NCBI GenBank assembly: GCA_030762175.1
Contig: CM060830.1
Coordinates: forward strand, 47,577,501 to 47,641,500
Source: Metallyticus violacea
Taxonomy: Eukaryota; Arthropoda; Insecta; Mantodea; Metallyticidae
Direction: 5' to 3'
DNA length: 64,000 bases
The position numbers and the translations under genes are program-made. The notes below the pieces were generated by a model. The model did no database searches. It was not told the DNA's origin and saw only the letters and a program-made list of their open reading frames with translations. Shown in pieces: positions 35,190 through 47,004 of this stretch; position 1 is the first letter of the stretch, and every line of letters begins with the position of its first letter.

Positions 35190-35437
35190 TTGTGTCGGTT
35201 CTCCTATTGTAGTGGTAACCATACTTGCCTTCTAAAACCAAGATCGCGGGTTCGAACCCGGCCAGGATCGATAGATTTTTTTCGGGCGTAAAAATCCTAA
35301 GTATCCCTTCCTTCGGAAGGGAAGTAAAGACATGGGTCCCGTGTCGTACATTTACGGCACGAAAAAGAACCTCAAGCCTGAAAGAAGAGACCTCTGAGCA
35401 AAATTTGTCGGCGGTTTCACGCCCTGAATCAAATCAA
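35190..35437 (+). mobile_element. SINE B, 3'-truncated
   Basis: The head GTAGTGGTAACCATACTTGC and B box GGGTTCGAACCCGG are followed by the body through GTGTCGTACATTTACGGCAC and AACCTCAAGCCTGAAAG to TTTCACGCCCTGAAT. The last part and A tail are missing. CTCTGCGC at 35182-35189 and 35438-35445 may be the target-site duplication, which would mean the 3' end was incomplete when it inserted. Confidence 0.92.
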
Positions 35438-35445
35438 CTCTGCGC

Positions 35446-37757
35446 ATGCGCGAAAAGTTTCTTAGTGTGTTTTCTGATAAATGAATGAGTCATAGTTTCT
35501 GCTCCGCCTTTGTTTTTCAAGACCTAGGGAGATAATAGTTTTCTTATTTGTATTTAATTTATATATCAAAAAGTGATTAAGAAAACATGACCGTTAAGAT
35601 GAAAATTAACGTTGCTTATGTTACTTACTTGAAAACAAACGTAGACATTTAATTTTTATCACAACAACTTTTCAAATTAAGGTGTTGTAACAAACAAATG
35701 CAGAGAATAGAGTAGAATCGAATTTCTGAGAAATGCATTTCCCACAATAATTTACTAGCAAGCGATCCAATGAACTGTGTATCAACTTGTAGTATTTTCC
35801 CACTGAGTGTATGCACAAGAACAAGATCACGCTAGCTTCTAGCTGTCAGTGTGGATCTGATAATAGTTGAGTTAAATTATTACGAGTGGCGAGTTTTTTT
35901 TATTTATTTAATCGCGAAATGAATTATGTGTCAATATGTGTTTTCTATTACTTTTTGTGTGTTTATTTTCTATTCGTACGTATTAACTCAGCTAGATCAT
36001 ACAACAATTCTTATCTTTATAATAAATTTCAGGTCACGGATAGTGTTCAGTTTAAGAAACCTAAGACAAGGTAGGGTTCGTTTGGAATATTGTCCTAAAA
36101 TCACTTAGACATCCTTCACAACAAACTGACACTTCTTATAGCTCTGGAAAGAGCTAGTAAATTACTAAATAAAATACATTTTTAAGTGGCAGTCAGATTC
36201 TAGTGAAAATGAAGACAGTGTCTTAGAAGACAAAGCAATTGGCGATAGAGGTAAACTCGGCCGTTTAAGATTCTTTTTAAAAACTCAGTTTTCGTTCTGG
36301 TCTACATATATTCACGGACTGGTTTAATAAACACGCACTCAACGTACAGAAGAGAATTAATAAAAGCCTCAAATATTCCATTAAGTCAAATTAAAAGCTA
36401 CCAGCATAGCATGTTCAATTCTACATTTAACTCTTCCCACGCGCGCTCAGAGCTTTTGAATTCCAAGCCCGATGAAGGAGTTTTAGCAAGTCAAGCATCT
36501 GGGAGAGGTCAAGAAAGGAAGGTAAGTAGCCATTTGGTCTTCGATTTCCGATGTCCGATATGGCGAGAATGGCTGCGACATACAACAACATTTCCATAGC
36601 TCACGTGATGAAGTCTGGGCTTGCACGGATATTCGATAGCTTTTTAATTAAAAACATGAAGCAAATATCTACCAGAGAGGAAAATGGTTCACAGTATCAG
36701 TGTTACAGGAGTCCAAAGGTTATGTGACTTGGTTTCCACGTCATAGGTCTCCGGTTGAGATCCCTTCAATGAAAGACATGCATTTTATGATTTTCCAAAT
36801 TTTAAAAAATGGACCAATTTAAAAAAATTGCACACAAAAATATAAAATATTTAAAATGGTACCACATATTTTTTAAAAAAAATAAATTTGGAGACTATTT
36901 AACGAAACTAAATTAATCTAAAATAATATTGGCACTTCCCGATATATTTTGGCCCTTATGGTGTTGGTGATAACCTGCAGAGATTATGAGTATGACATAT
37001 TTTCATAATATTTTCAAATGTGATAAAAACTATCTTCAAGGATTTTTTTTTTAAATCCTCCTCATATTTTAAAATCAAAATACATTACAAATTAAATATG
37101 AAGTTAATGAAAAATAGAAAAATATAACATAGATTTAATTACATTCCAAGAATTTATGTACAGTGGTGGTATTTTGAGTATAGAACGTGTCAAATTTTGC
37201 ATTACTTAATTAGTGAAACTTTTCAAGATTTTATAAGTGGCTTAGTGTAATTAATTAAATTACGGAAAGGTTATTTCAGTTATGGTCGCTTAGCATGGCT
37301 GTTTACTTGGGAAAAGAGAGATAAAAGTTGCCGCACGTAAAACTGGTATTTAAATTATGAATTCATACTTTTAATTAAAGCATAAAATGAGTTAGAAAAG
37401 TGATAAAAAATAAGCAGTAATCGGTGTTATAAGAGATGTTGAAATTAATGTCCCACAGCGAATACTTTTAGTGTCTATCTGTAAGAATCCGTTTTCACAA
37501 TGCGTTGTAGGTATTTAAAAAGCTTTTCAATACTATATCTGCATAGTGACGTGACTAAAGAAGAACAATAAGCACATACTTTACACGCCATGGAAGCTCC
37601 TAACAACACAAATTTGAACGCATAATCACAGTAAAGTCTTCCTCGATTCAACTACAAGCTGTTACCGGCACATGCAGTAAACGCATTGGCGACCGGTATC
37701 TCAGCACACAACCACACTCTATTGGCCAGCAAGTTAAAATACTTGCTATATACACAT
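35446..37757. other. Mostly AT-rich spacer
   Basis: No gene recognised apart from one weak exon candidate at 36411. 36.68-36.78 kb has a B-box-like GGTCTCCGGTTGAGATCCC that could be an eroded tRNA-like retroposon. 37255-37300 (GGTTATTTCAGTTATGG) resembles the ends of the element at 57906-58486. Confidence 0.5.
36411..36521 (+). CDS. Weak coding-exon candidate with a strong splice donor
   Basis: A 37-codon open stretch starting at ATG and ending exactly in phase at AAG followed by GTAAGT, a consensus 5' splice site. The peptide is polar (many S, N, E, R) and matches no family I know. No acceptor partner or downstream exon was found, so this is only a candidate. Confidence 0.12.
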
Positions 37758-38613
37758 GGTGCCAAAAATGTAAACATACATCAAGCAAAGAAAAACTGTG
37801 CTAACATAACAAAACTGAATTCACACAAACAGAAAATGATGAGCAATAATCATCTTAGACTTTCACAGTTAAAACAGTTGCTCAAAATGCCAATCGTCGG
37901 CGTCGATACACTTCTAAATACGAAGGCCTCATCCTCTTGCACCATGTTCCGAAAACGCCCGCAGTACTGCATTCTCCGATCAGGGTTATGTTCATTTAAT
38001 GCATGCAAAAGTCTTAGTATGAAAACGTACAACTTTGCTGTTTTAATAATACGACGTACGCTGGTTCTGCTAATCCCAGTCTCACGTACACATTGCTTTG
38101 TAGATTTCTGCGGGGAGTGCTCAAAACGTTGCAAAACCATTGCCGAGGACGCGGGGCTTGTTACTGTGCAAGGTCTCCCGGATCTGCCCTTATGAACATC
38201 GCATACGGTACCACGAGTCTCAAATTTATCTCGAATGCATGCAATTGTTACTCGCGTTGGCGGCTCTGTTCTGTACAAACGTCTCCATTGCTTTTAATTT
38301 GAACAACATTCACCGTTATCCAATACCGCTTCAAAATTGCTTTCCGCTGTTCATAAAATAATCTTGGCTCCATTTTGTTGTAGCAAAGCTAACATAACGT
38401 AATGTGAGTCACACCTGTTTACAGAATATCATACGATAAACTTGGTTTCATTTGTTCATTGTTGATTTACCTGTCACCTTGCAATGTTATCATAATGTGA
38501 GTCACATCTGTTTACAGAACATCATACTACACATTACTGTTGTTTTTCGGTCCAACTTTGAAATATATTAAATAGAGATCCACTGTGAAAGTGTGTATAC
38601 ATTTTTTGGCACC
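37758..38613 (-). mobile_element. IS630/Tc1-mariner-type element, internally deleted, TIRs kept
   Basis: The left end GGTGCCAAAAATGTAAACAT and the right end, read inward as GGTGCCAAAAAATGTATACA, are inverted repeats. The interior keeps the transposase start but lacks the catalytic core, so the whole is about 0.86 kb. Near the transposase start two direct repeats occur 94 bp apart (TAATGTGAGTCACACCTGTT at 38400 and TAATGTGAGTCACATCTGTT at 38494), possibly transposase-binding sites. Confidence 0.8.
37925..38371 (-). pseudogene. Transposase N-terminal fragment (DNA-binding half)
   Basis: Minus strand. It starts MEPRLFYEQRKAILKRYWIT, and after one frameshift near 38280 continues as RTEPPTRVTIACIRDKFETR, GTVCDVHKGRSGRP and SSAMVLQRFEHSPQKSTKQC, then VRETGISRTSVRRIIKTAK and NEHNPDRRMQYCGRFRNMVQ, with EDEAF. 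This is the double helix-turn-helix half of the insect IS630-type transposases. The DEATF block with the first catalytic aspartate and all later parts are absent. Apart from the single frameshift the fragment is well preserved, so it is younger than most remnants here. Confidence 0.87.
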
Positions 38614-40544
38614 CTCGGTATATTATGCAGAACATGAAACGTTTTAACGTTTGAAATGCATTATGCATACTAATTTATGGGAAATATCTAGTTTATATAT
38701 TAAAATATTAATTATATGCAGTACCTCGTCAAAGTATATGACACATATTCTATAAAACATAGCTCATATGTTAATTAAAATATTATACATATATAAATTC
38801 TTCTATATATATATATATATATATGTAGTTAGTACGCATTTATTACATGGATATTATGTAACAGAACATTTATGTTTTTCATCACACGCACTATAATAAT
38901 ATTAATTTTAAAATTGTGGTACAGCAATAGGTATTGAAATACATTCATAAACAGGTTCTTTTTAATAATATAATAAACCAGTTATTGGAATATGAATATT
39001 TTTTGTTTACTAGTGATTTATATTTGCACATTGTTCATTAAGTATTCTTGATTTTGATAAAATTTATTTTCGCATGTTAATGTCAGAATGTTCATTTTTA
39101 AATATTTTCTTCCATAAATTTTGTTAATAGCATCAATAATTATTCGAACTGTATTCTTTATCAAAAAATCAAGCTTGCTTTCGAATTAAAGTCATCAAAT
39201 TTTAATCTATATTTAATAACTGAATAGAAATAAGCATAATAAACTATTTTAATGTAGGTCTGGATGTGAAATGAGATAGTGAGACGAAAGCATATATAAC
39301 AGATCTTAATTTTGAGTAATTAATATTCTATTTAAAATTCCATTTATGTTGATGGAAAATACAGAAATGATTGTTCGTGGATTGTTAAAAATAAGCATTT
39401 AAAGGTAAATTAATACATATAAAATATGTAAGAATAATTAAATTTCTTATGTTCCCAATTTTCAAATTTTGCACTTAAAAGGATCCACCTGTAAAATATT
39501 TTTTTATAATATGCTTATTAATACGACACATAATCCCACACACGCGTAACAAATTAAAACATTTACGTTAGAGAAGTTTTTTTCATTATTCTTGTATTCC
39601 CTCCCTGCTGATAAAAATCTTATGCCAATCTTTTTGTTGTTGAAGAGCGGAAATCAAGTTCAGCCGTCCACTCGACCAGTTTCCTTTCTGTCCATTCCTA
39701 CCGCATTTCGTTCGTCATTTCCGCCACTGTTTTCACTTCCTTCCATCAGGTAATATTCTTTTTATTTCTCCTCTTCGTTTTCTTTCGTTTGTAGATCGCA
39801 GTGCTGTCGCTTCCTCGTTTCATTTGTTTTCTTGTACACCTTGCTTTATTTTTCTTTCACGTTACAGCTTTTGATTACTAATTTGTTAACTTTATGTTTA
39901 GTTGCAATTGAGGGAGGGTTAGTATTTCATCAACTTTGCATTGATTTTTCACGATCTTCTTTACGTTTTACTGTAATATTTATTAGCAAAATTCAAATTT
40001 AAAGCAATACTATATAAGAATTAAAATATTTCATTGCTATATTAAATTTGTACATTTCATACATATAAAACTGTGTTAATAAATACACGGAAATAATTTC
40101 AGAGAGTGTAGGGGTGTCATATTTATCAATTTGAGATCGACAACGTATGGTCCGCAACTAAGCATAACGCAGTTTTAAGCTGTTAAACTTTTTTTGCATA
40201 AAATGCTGATAAGCCAGTGTTAAAGTCAAGCTGGGTGGAAATTTTGTTTAGAATGACTTTAAAACTGCCTTCCCAGCATAGAAATGTACATTTCTCGCAG
40301 TTCTTTATTACTGTTTTCAAAATTTATTGCCATAAAATCCCTGAAATCTCGAACTAATCATTTGACAGTGCGACACTGAACATTTATTAATTGTATTCCT
40401 CTACTCTAGAGGGACTCGTTCTGTATATTTATCTCTAGATTTTAATAAATACTATGATGCAATTCAGCCTATGTCCGTTGTAACATCAGAGGGGTGATTT
40501 TTTGGAAATAATGAATAATTTTTAATTTCTTTAGAACATGAAGC
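38614..40544. other. AT-rich spacer
   Basis: Very AT-rich to about 39.6 kb, including an (AT)n run at 38801-38824. 39.6-39.85 kb is more pyrimidine-rich and less AT-rich, ending with a donor-like CAG-GTAATA at 39748. It could be a transcribed leader, but nothing else supports that. Confidence 0.5.
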
Positions 40545-40690
40545 TCCCATACCCAGTGAGAGGGTGCACGCATTCTGCAATACAATGTTCATATTGTTGT
40601 CATCATCAAGCTGTGGCAACAGAAATAACTGCAACATATCCAAATAAGATTTATAGTGCTCTCTGTTGATTTGTAATAGCCATTTCAATC
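40545..40690 (-). pseudogene. Short transposase fragment (DDE_3/IS630 type)
   Basis: Minus strand: SYLDMLQLFLLPQLDDDNNM, then NIVLQNACTL. This matches TYLDMLQLWLMPQL..DSN.FIFQQDGAPP, the block before the second catalytic aspartate, which is lost here (QQDGAP to LQNACT). No other part of the element was found. Confidence 0.62.
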
Positions 40691-41574
40691 ATCTACGATT
40701 TTCATTGATTTTCATTCTTGCCACGTTCGAAAACTCCCATCTTTTAACCAAATTATTACCAGCAAGAAATGTCTGCTGCTATCATATCAGCTCTTATAAT
40801 AATATTTAACATTATTCATACCCTTAAGGATCACCCTATATTTATTGTACTTAACGAGATAATAAAGTATGATTTATACAGAGAAAAACTCAGAAATTGC
40901 CAAGAAACTTCCATCTCCAGAATTATAGTTTTGTTTTTACATCTGGTACATGTCTTTCTTTATAAATAATAACAACTCTGTTACAAAAGTTCTTACATAT
41001 TCATGAAATGTCGTATCTCTTATGAGAATAAAATAGAATAGAAGCATAAGAATGAATATTAATGAGTATACCTGACATTTTCCAACACCAGTTCTTGAAG
41101 AATTAAATAACTTTGCTGCTGTTGGTATTTTGTATTTTCATGCATACTATGACATACTATACCTATATGTAAATGTTTTTTCTTCTGTAAAATATCCATT
41201 TATCTTACACAGGGAGAGTTTTTTAATTTTTTTACCAGGTAGAAAGACATTTGTTGAGTATAATTCATATGTTATGCATCCTTTGATAAAAAATTAAATG
41301 AATGAATAGTTTAGAAAAACCTTGGACCTCAAACCTAACATCTTGATATGCTTTAAACAGTCGGATTATTTACATTAGGAAACATTTAGCTTGAAATATA
41401 GGTATCAAAAAAGTGGAGGAGGTTTTTTGGTAATAGTATATCTACAATGAACAGGTTGCACACTATCCTGTGTACACAAATGTGTGCCCGATCGTGTCAA
41501 AATTATATTTCAGTGAAGTGTTTGGAGATGTTTTATCGTAATTCACAGAACTGTTAGTGTCGATTCGTGATCAT
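40691..41574. other. No gene recognised
   Basis: AT-rich spacer. Confidence 0.55.
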
Positions 41575-41990
41575 GAGCGAAACTTAGATCCACGATTACA
41601 AACCTGAGTCGAAGGGGCAGAGAAATCAGTGGATAACGATTGCTGAAACTGCGCCAAAGAAGGCGAAGATCTTTTCATTACTTTTATTAAGATTTCCAAG
41701 GAACAATCCTGATAAAACTGCTTGCTAACGGGTAAACTACAAAAGAAACCTATTAAGGAGCACTGTTGAACATGCAAAGGATGAAAATAAACCGAGGTCG
41801 CACTGTCCTACACATCGATAGTCGCAGTGGAAAATTGCATGACATTAAATTCAAATTAATTCCTCGTCCACTTTGTTCCCAAGTGACGAGTGACCAGCTG
41901 CTTTGCTAGGTGGGCAGAAATCTTTGTCGAGTGAGGATGTTATTGATGGCAATTGCGATCATTCCCATTTGTTTTCTTTTCATATTAGAT
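41575..41990 (+). pseudogene. Mariner-like transposase remnant
   Basis: HDYKPESKGQRNQWITIAET, then APKKAKIFS (41590-41680) matches the mariner block HYDPESK.QS..W......APKKAKT. Further on, in other frames, LTGKLQKKP corresponds to L.KGKT.T, KDENKPRS to the segment after LL..L, and LGGQKSLSSEDVI (41905-41945) to LGGKRF.SNEEVI. The catalytic aspartates cannot be read. It is shorter than a full element and strongly frameshifted. Confidence 0.72.
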
Positions 41991-44539
41991 GAAAAAAAAA
42001 AATGTATGACCAACTGCAAGCGAAAACATTCTATTTCCTTGAGTATGGTCTCGTCGTCACCACTACTGTTCAAATCAATTCTAAGATTTACTTTGTTCAC
42101 AATTATGCCGCACCAGATTGAGTATATAAAATCAATTTCTAAGTCGTAAGTAAACACAATTGGATATTTATGTGTGTTGAAGGGAGCGAGGTGGATAAGC
42201 CCGATGGTACGGGTGCTGCCGATTAAAATACTTTCGAGTTCGTGATGTTTTCACACATCAGAAGGAACATCGATTTCCCAGGCGACCAAGTAGCTCCCAA
42301 CTTCATGACTCCACCTACCACCGCCCTCTGCAAAAGTGTTTGTGTGCCAACTGAAAAGAATGCTGCGGGGAATACCTAGGTACGCCAGGCTCAAAACTGC
42401 CGTTATCAAAGTTCTTTTCCTGGCTTCGGTTGCCACAAAAATATCGTGCATGATAAGGAAGTCTGTGGTTTTCCCCTCCACTCGTCCTCGAGTGCTGTTC
42501 CCGCCGTTTCTGGAAGTATGCGATTGTATAATTTTCATCTTTGCTATTAGAATTAATACACGTTTTCTCTTAATGCTTCATTTCATTTTATTTCCCGCCT
42601 ATTTTATTTTAATTTTTCATATTCGTTTTTTTTTTTTCCTTCTATTTATTTCCTTTTCACTGTTTTGCTGTCGATACTCTTTTATATTCCGTAATATTGT
42701 GTAAAGCCTTATATGGAATAACAGCACATCACAGTTATACAGCAATTGTCTGAATATTTCTGCAGCTTTCTAGCAGTACGTTTGTGCTATCTCCTAAAAC
42801 TATAGGCTGAAAGCCACCGTGACTTAAATATTGATGAAAATTTGTCGATGCAACTTTTTTTTTTCTTTCCATTTTGGGAACAGTCCGAAATCCACGGAGA
42901 GTAAGGAGGATGCTTCAGCAATTCAAAGTCGTTTCAGTCATTGCAATGAAAGACCTCTGGCTTGAAGCATTGACGTAAAAAAAAGAGCACACCCTCACCC
43001 TTCTGTCACTTTACTTATTAATTGGATCTCGTAATATTAAATTTAAATAATAACGACCCATTACTGCGGATTCCATCTGCAAATATTCGCTAGAAATAAC
43101 CTTGTGCTTCCCAAAACAGTTGTCTTCGTTACGTTGCTATTTAGTTTCTAGGTATCCTAAGAAGATTTCGCCTAGAAACATTATATTCACCCTCTTTCAT
43201 AACAGGGTAAAAGGTTTTTTATTAACAGTCAAAATAATTTTATGTTTTCAGTACAAATATAAATGCTAAAATAACACTTAACATTACGCGCTACGACTCC
43301 ATGTCATTTTTGGTAATGGTGACTGCAGTTTCCCAGTAAGCAGCCGCGCTTAGGCGAGTACAGCAAACTCATTGTTATGTTTGTTATTGAAGCATTACGT
43401 TGCAACCCCTTGTGCTGAATTGTACGAAGATGAAACGTACTTTCGTAGTGGTAGTGGTAGTAGTAGCAATAGCAGTAGTAATATCGTAATAGTAGTAGCA
43501 CTAGCATTAGTAGTGTATTTATTACCTAAACAACCAAACATCAACAGGCGCACTAGTTCAACGAACTGTATGCACATACTTTTATAATATATTAATTTTG
43601 CTTCATTTTATGTAAGATATTAGATTATATATTTTACAATAAACTATAAAAACAAATATTCATCAATAAAATAGGGCAAAGTAACATATAAATAAATAAT
43701 AAAATAGACTAAAATAAAAGAAATATAAGAATTCTGTGTTGCAATGTGAAAAATACATATAAAAATAAAAATATGTGCACAGCTATTCTCCCCCAAACTC
43801 TTTAACTGTTATCAACTCTTTCACACCCTTTAATTATCTCACTTTCATCGGAGATTTACCTAATATCTGCTTCCTTGCCTGCCAGCAGAGCCCAGCATGA
43901 CCCTTCGTTCGATCATGAACCGATCGCTCTATTCTTTAGTACCTTTACATTCGTACTCGTATGTGCCCATGACCCCCCCCCCTTCACAGAAGGGACAAAA
44001 TCTCCGCTCATATTCGTCAGTGATCTTAATCATCCGTCATGCCCCTTGTCTGAGCCACGCTAGCTCCTGCCTAGTGAGTCTGGTTCGTATTTTGATGTAC
44101 TGCTCCACCTCCCCGTACAGATTTTAGATCCGATTATACTTCAAGGAAAATCATCTGTCCGCATTGCGCAATTGTCTGCACCCTATTCATGTCCCTCAAG
44201 TGGTTCGGCATTTCCCCATTGCAGGATTATGCAGCAGTAACATTATTTCATGAATGAGCTCTCACCTTTGAGACACATAAGACTGAATCTACAGAAATAA
44301 AAGATACAAGCTGGGAGAGTTACAATACAATTGCTTAAGACAAGATAGTAATTGAGGATTCGTTACAGCTTGTGCCGTTTACATGCATCACGAAATTCTC
44401 AAGTACTACAAATAAGCGAATTCCGAAGGAATGGAGGTATTGCTGTTGTACCCATGAAACTATTTTTGAAAATTTTCTTCAAATCCCCATCGATTCTACT
44501 AATGGGATACCAAAGATGCCAATGAAAAACTGTAATGTT
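41991..44539. other. No gene recognised
   Basis: 42.18-42.54 kb is less AT-rich and open on both strands (up to 122 codons plus, 95 minus) without a recognised domain, and may be a repeat. Imperfect (GTA)n at 43444-43514. The rest is AT-rich spacer, with a C9 run at 43973. Confidence 0.45.
43444..43514. repeat. Imperfect (GTA)n microsatellite
   Basis: GTA units interrupted by GTG, GCA and ATA variants. Confidence 0.85.
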
Positions 44540-45170
44540 GATGTGTGTGTTAATGCTCTAGCGGTAGCATTTTTTTTCCTCGACGAAACTCGGCATATAA
44601 CCATCAATTAACAAACGATTCGTTGAGTTCGTTAATCAGCAAAATTGTACCACTGTGGGTTGGGGTTAACCTAAAGCAAAAATTAAAAATCACCCTTGCG
44701 GCCGGTATTTCTCAAGGAAGCTCTGCACATTTCATTAAAATAAATTAATAAATACATTTTCTGAAAATCAGGACATTCGAGTCATTAGGAGTGGGGTAAT
44801 ACCTGAAAACGAAAACCGAGAGGCAGTTAAAGAGATATTTAAAATTCGCTCTAGCGGCCACAATTTGAATATTTTTGATGGATACTCGGTATATACCATT
44901 AAAATAATATAAGAAAAATACTCCGAAAATTACTGAAATCAGATTATTAGGTATGGGGGTTACCTGAAACCTAACAATGAAAATTCGCGTCTGGCGCCAC
45001 AGTTATTTGTTTTTCGCACCGAAATTGGGTACGTAATATTGAAATAAAGCGAAAAATATAGTTTCTGAAAATCATGGAAATCGGTTCATTGGGAATGGGG
45101 GTATATCTGAAAAACACCATTTAAAAATCGCTCTCGTGGCATCAATATTTGTTTCTCTGTTTAATGAATG
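44540..45170. repeat. Diverged tandem array, unit about 140-155 bp
   Basis: At least four units, starting with the motif GCTCTAGCGG-like at 44555, 44694, 44849, 44988 and 45130. Each unit then has an AT-rich middle (ATT..GAATATTTTT, ATTAAAATAA) and a G-rich mark followed by ACCTGAAA (GGTTGGGGTTAACCTAAA, GAGTGGGGTAATACCTGAAA, TATGGGGGTTACCTGAAA, AATGGGGGTATATCTGAAA). Units differ at many positions and by indels, so the array is old. Confidence 0.85.
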
Positions 45171-46404
45171 TAAAGATAATGTCAAATGATGGTTATATTT
45201 AAAAATGTTTAAAAATACCCAAACAATATAGCTTTGTCTATTAGTGGCATTGTTTCACTTAATGATAGTATGCCATTAATGTTTGTGGATTAATATTATC
45301 AACAACAATAATAATAACAATTCTAAAAATGTGGTTTCTTTTTTGTGATAATTACAGATTGCAAGACTTCTAATTCTGTTCCCCTAATACCACACAATAA
45401 TGCCATTAACTTATTTCAGTAATTAAAAAGGCCATAATTTGGATTTTATATTCACTTTTAAAGTTATTTAAGTTTCTGAGCAATTTGCTTAGTTTATGCA
45501 GCTCCTGCGTGACAGACCTTTTTTTATTATAAAGTGTGCGCCGATGCAAGTTCTCTTTCTAAACCCCAAAAAGAGAGAAAACAGTTTTTAACAGAAAAGA
45601 TAACAAAGTTTCAATGGAAGTTGTTTATTCAGCTAGTGCCATAATTCTGATCGAATTTGACAGCTAGATAGCCTAGGGAAATTTCGCTGTATTCTGAAGT
45701 TATCAGGAAAGAGTTTTACTGCATCCTTTGATTGAGAGAAATTCTTCTAATTCGATACTGAAAGAATGTTTCCTTTACATCTGTGCACTAAGATTTCTCC
45801 AGAGATTCGCTCTTTATCCATTATTGAATAGCGACCCCTTGAGTTTGAATTTATTTTTAACGCACGCTTAGATACCCTTCCACTTTCGATCACATTTTAT
45901 CGAAACTTGAACATTCCGTGGTTGCTTTTATAAAGGTGATGCTGTTTACGTCATCAAGATTGGAACTTTTCTGTCTCTAGATCATGCATCTTTAACCAGG
46001 TTGATCCATTTTTTCCTGCATGAATCGGGCCCCATTTCTCAGTTGAGACTTCTGATAAGGAAAACGAACGCTGTTTCGATGCCAGCCAGTGTCAGCAGGA
46101 CATTTTTCCAGGACCCTGTCTTCGCACAACAGTTTTCAGTTACCATGGTGCTGTTATCAGTGTTAAATTTCACGCACATTCGCAATTGATTAGAAAAATG
46201 TTATACATAATTGTATATTCTTGATTTAAGTTCCTCTTATGCTCAATATGTCCCAGTTTTATCTACATAATGAGCTTTTTTACACATATGCATATGTTTT
46301 CAGTACAAGTGTTCATTAAGCCATTGCCTTCGTTTTGAAAATATTAATTTATTACACATTAATATAATTATTGGGAATGTTTTATCTGTATCTACACTAA
46401 CATA
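45171..46404. other. No gene recognised
   Basis: AT-rich spacer with short unrelated frames. Confidence 0.55.
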
Positions 46405-46655
46405 CACTGCTCAAAAAATTAGAGGATCACATGTTTATATCAAAGCACCAAAATAAATACTAATACAATTACATTTTTGACAGTTTATAATTATATACTG
46501 AAGCATTGTGTAAAATTAGAATAGCCATTCTAACAAACTTTTGCTTCACATGATTAGAAATATGAACAAATTATTGATTGATACAGAAATTAAATTGTAA
46601 ATACAAGATTACATTGTTTACAATGGTTCTAAGGCTATTTCTACAACCAGTACTA

Positions 46656-46681
46656 CATCCTACATAACACTATGTAGGATG
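46656..46681. other. 11-bp perfect hairpin beside the SINE target site
   Basis: CATCCTACATA, four bases, TATGTAGGATG. It ends two bases before the left target-site duplication of the SINE A. Confidence 0.8.
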
Positions 46682-46694
46682 CTTCACATCAGTC

Positions 46695-46987
46695 ACCGCC
46701 ACGGGTGGCCGAGGTCGTTAAGGCACGGACTCGTGAGCGGGAGGTCTGCGGTTCGAATCCCGCCAGGACCGTCCTCCCTGACTGGGGTTTTTTCCAGGTT
46801 TTCCTCAGTCTTCATAACTGGCAAATGCCGGGGAGGTACCTAAACTTAGGCCTGGAACGCTTCCTTCCTTAAAAAAAAAATTCCTTTCCCAATTTATCAT
46901 TTCATCTCATGTATCACCAGTGTACACCGCCTGTGGTGCCTCAGTAGTGAAAACGGGCGTTAAACACTACTCAAAAAAAAAAAAAAA
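46695..46987 (+). mobile_element. SINE A, full-length reference copy
   Basis: Head ACCGCCACGGGTGGCCGAGG, TCGTTAAGGCACGGACTCG, B box GGTTCGAATCCC. Body CAGGACCGTCCTCCCTGACT, TTTTTTCCAGGTTTTCCTC, GGCAAATGCCGGGGAGGTAC, CTTAGGCCTGGAACG, TTATCATTTCATCTCATGTA and GGTGCCTCAGTAGTGAAAAC, then GGGCGTTAAACACTACTC and a 14-A tail. The flanks TTCACATCAGTC (46683-46694) and TTCACACCAGTC (46988-46999) are a 12-bp target-site duplication with one mismatch. It is inserted inside the Tc1 element, close to its left TIR. Confidence 0.97.
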
Positions 46988-47004
46988 TTCACACCAGTCT
47001 CCTA

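Noticed and set aside
37686..38195. 169-codon plus-strand frame
   Set aside because: It lies opposite the well-matched minus-strand transposase fragment and is its antisense shadow.
39600..39850. Promoter and first exon
   Set aside because: Pyrimidine-rich stretch with a donor-like CAG-GTAATA, but no TATA/initiator arrangement or coding exon to support it.
46695..46775. tRNA gene (Leu/Ser-like)
   Set aside because: Head of SINE A; no proper variable arm or acceptor stem, and it occurs in all SINE A copies.
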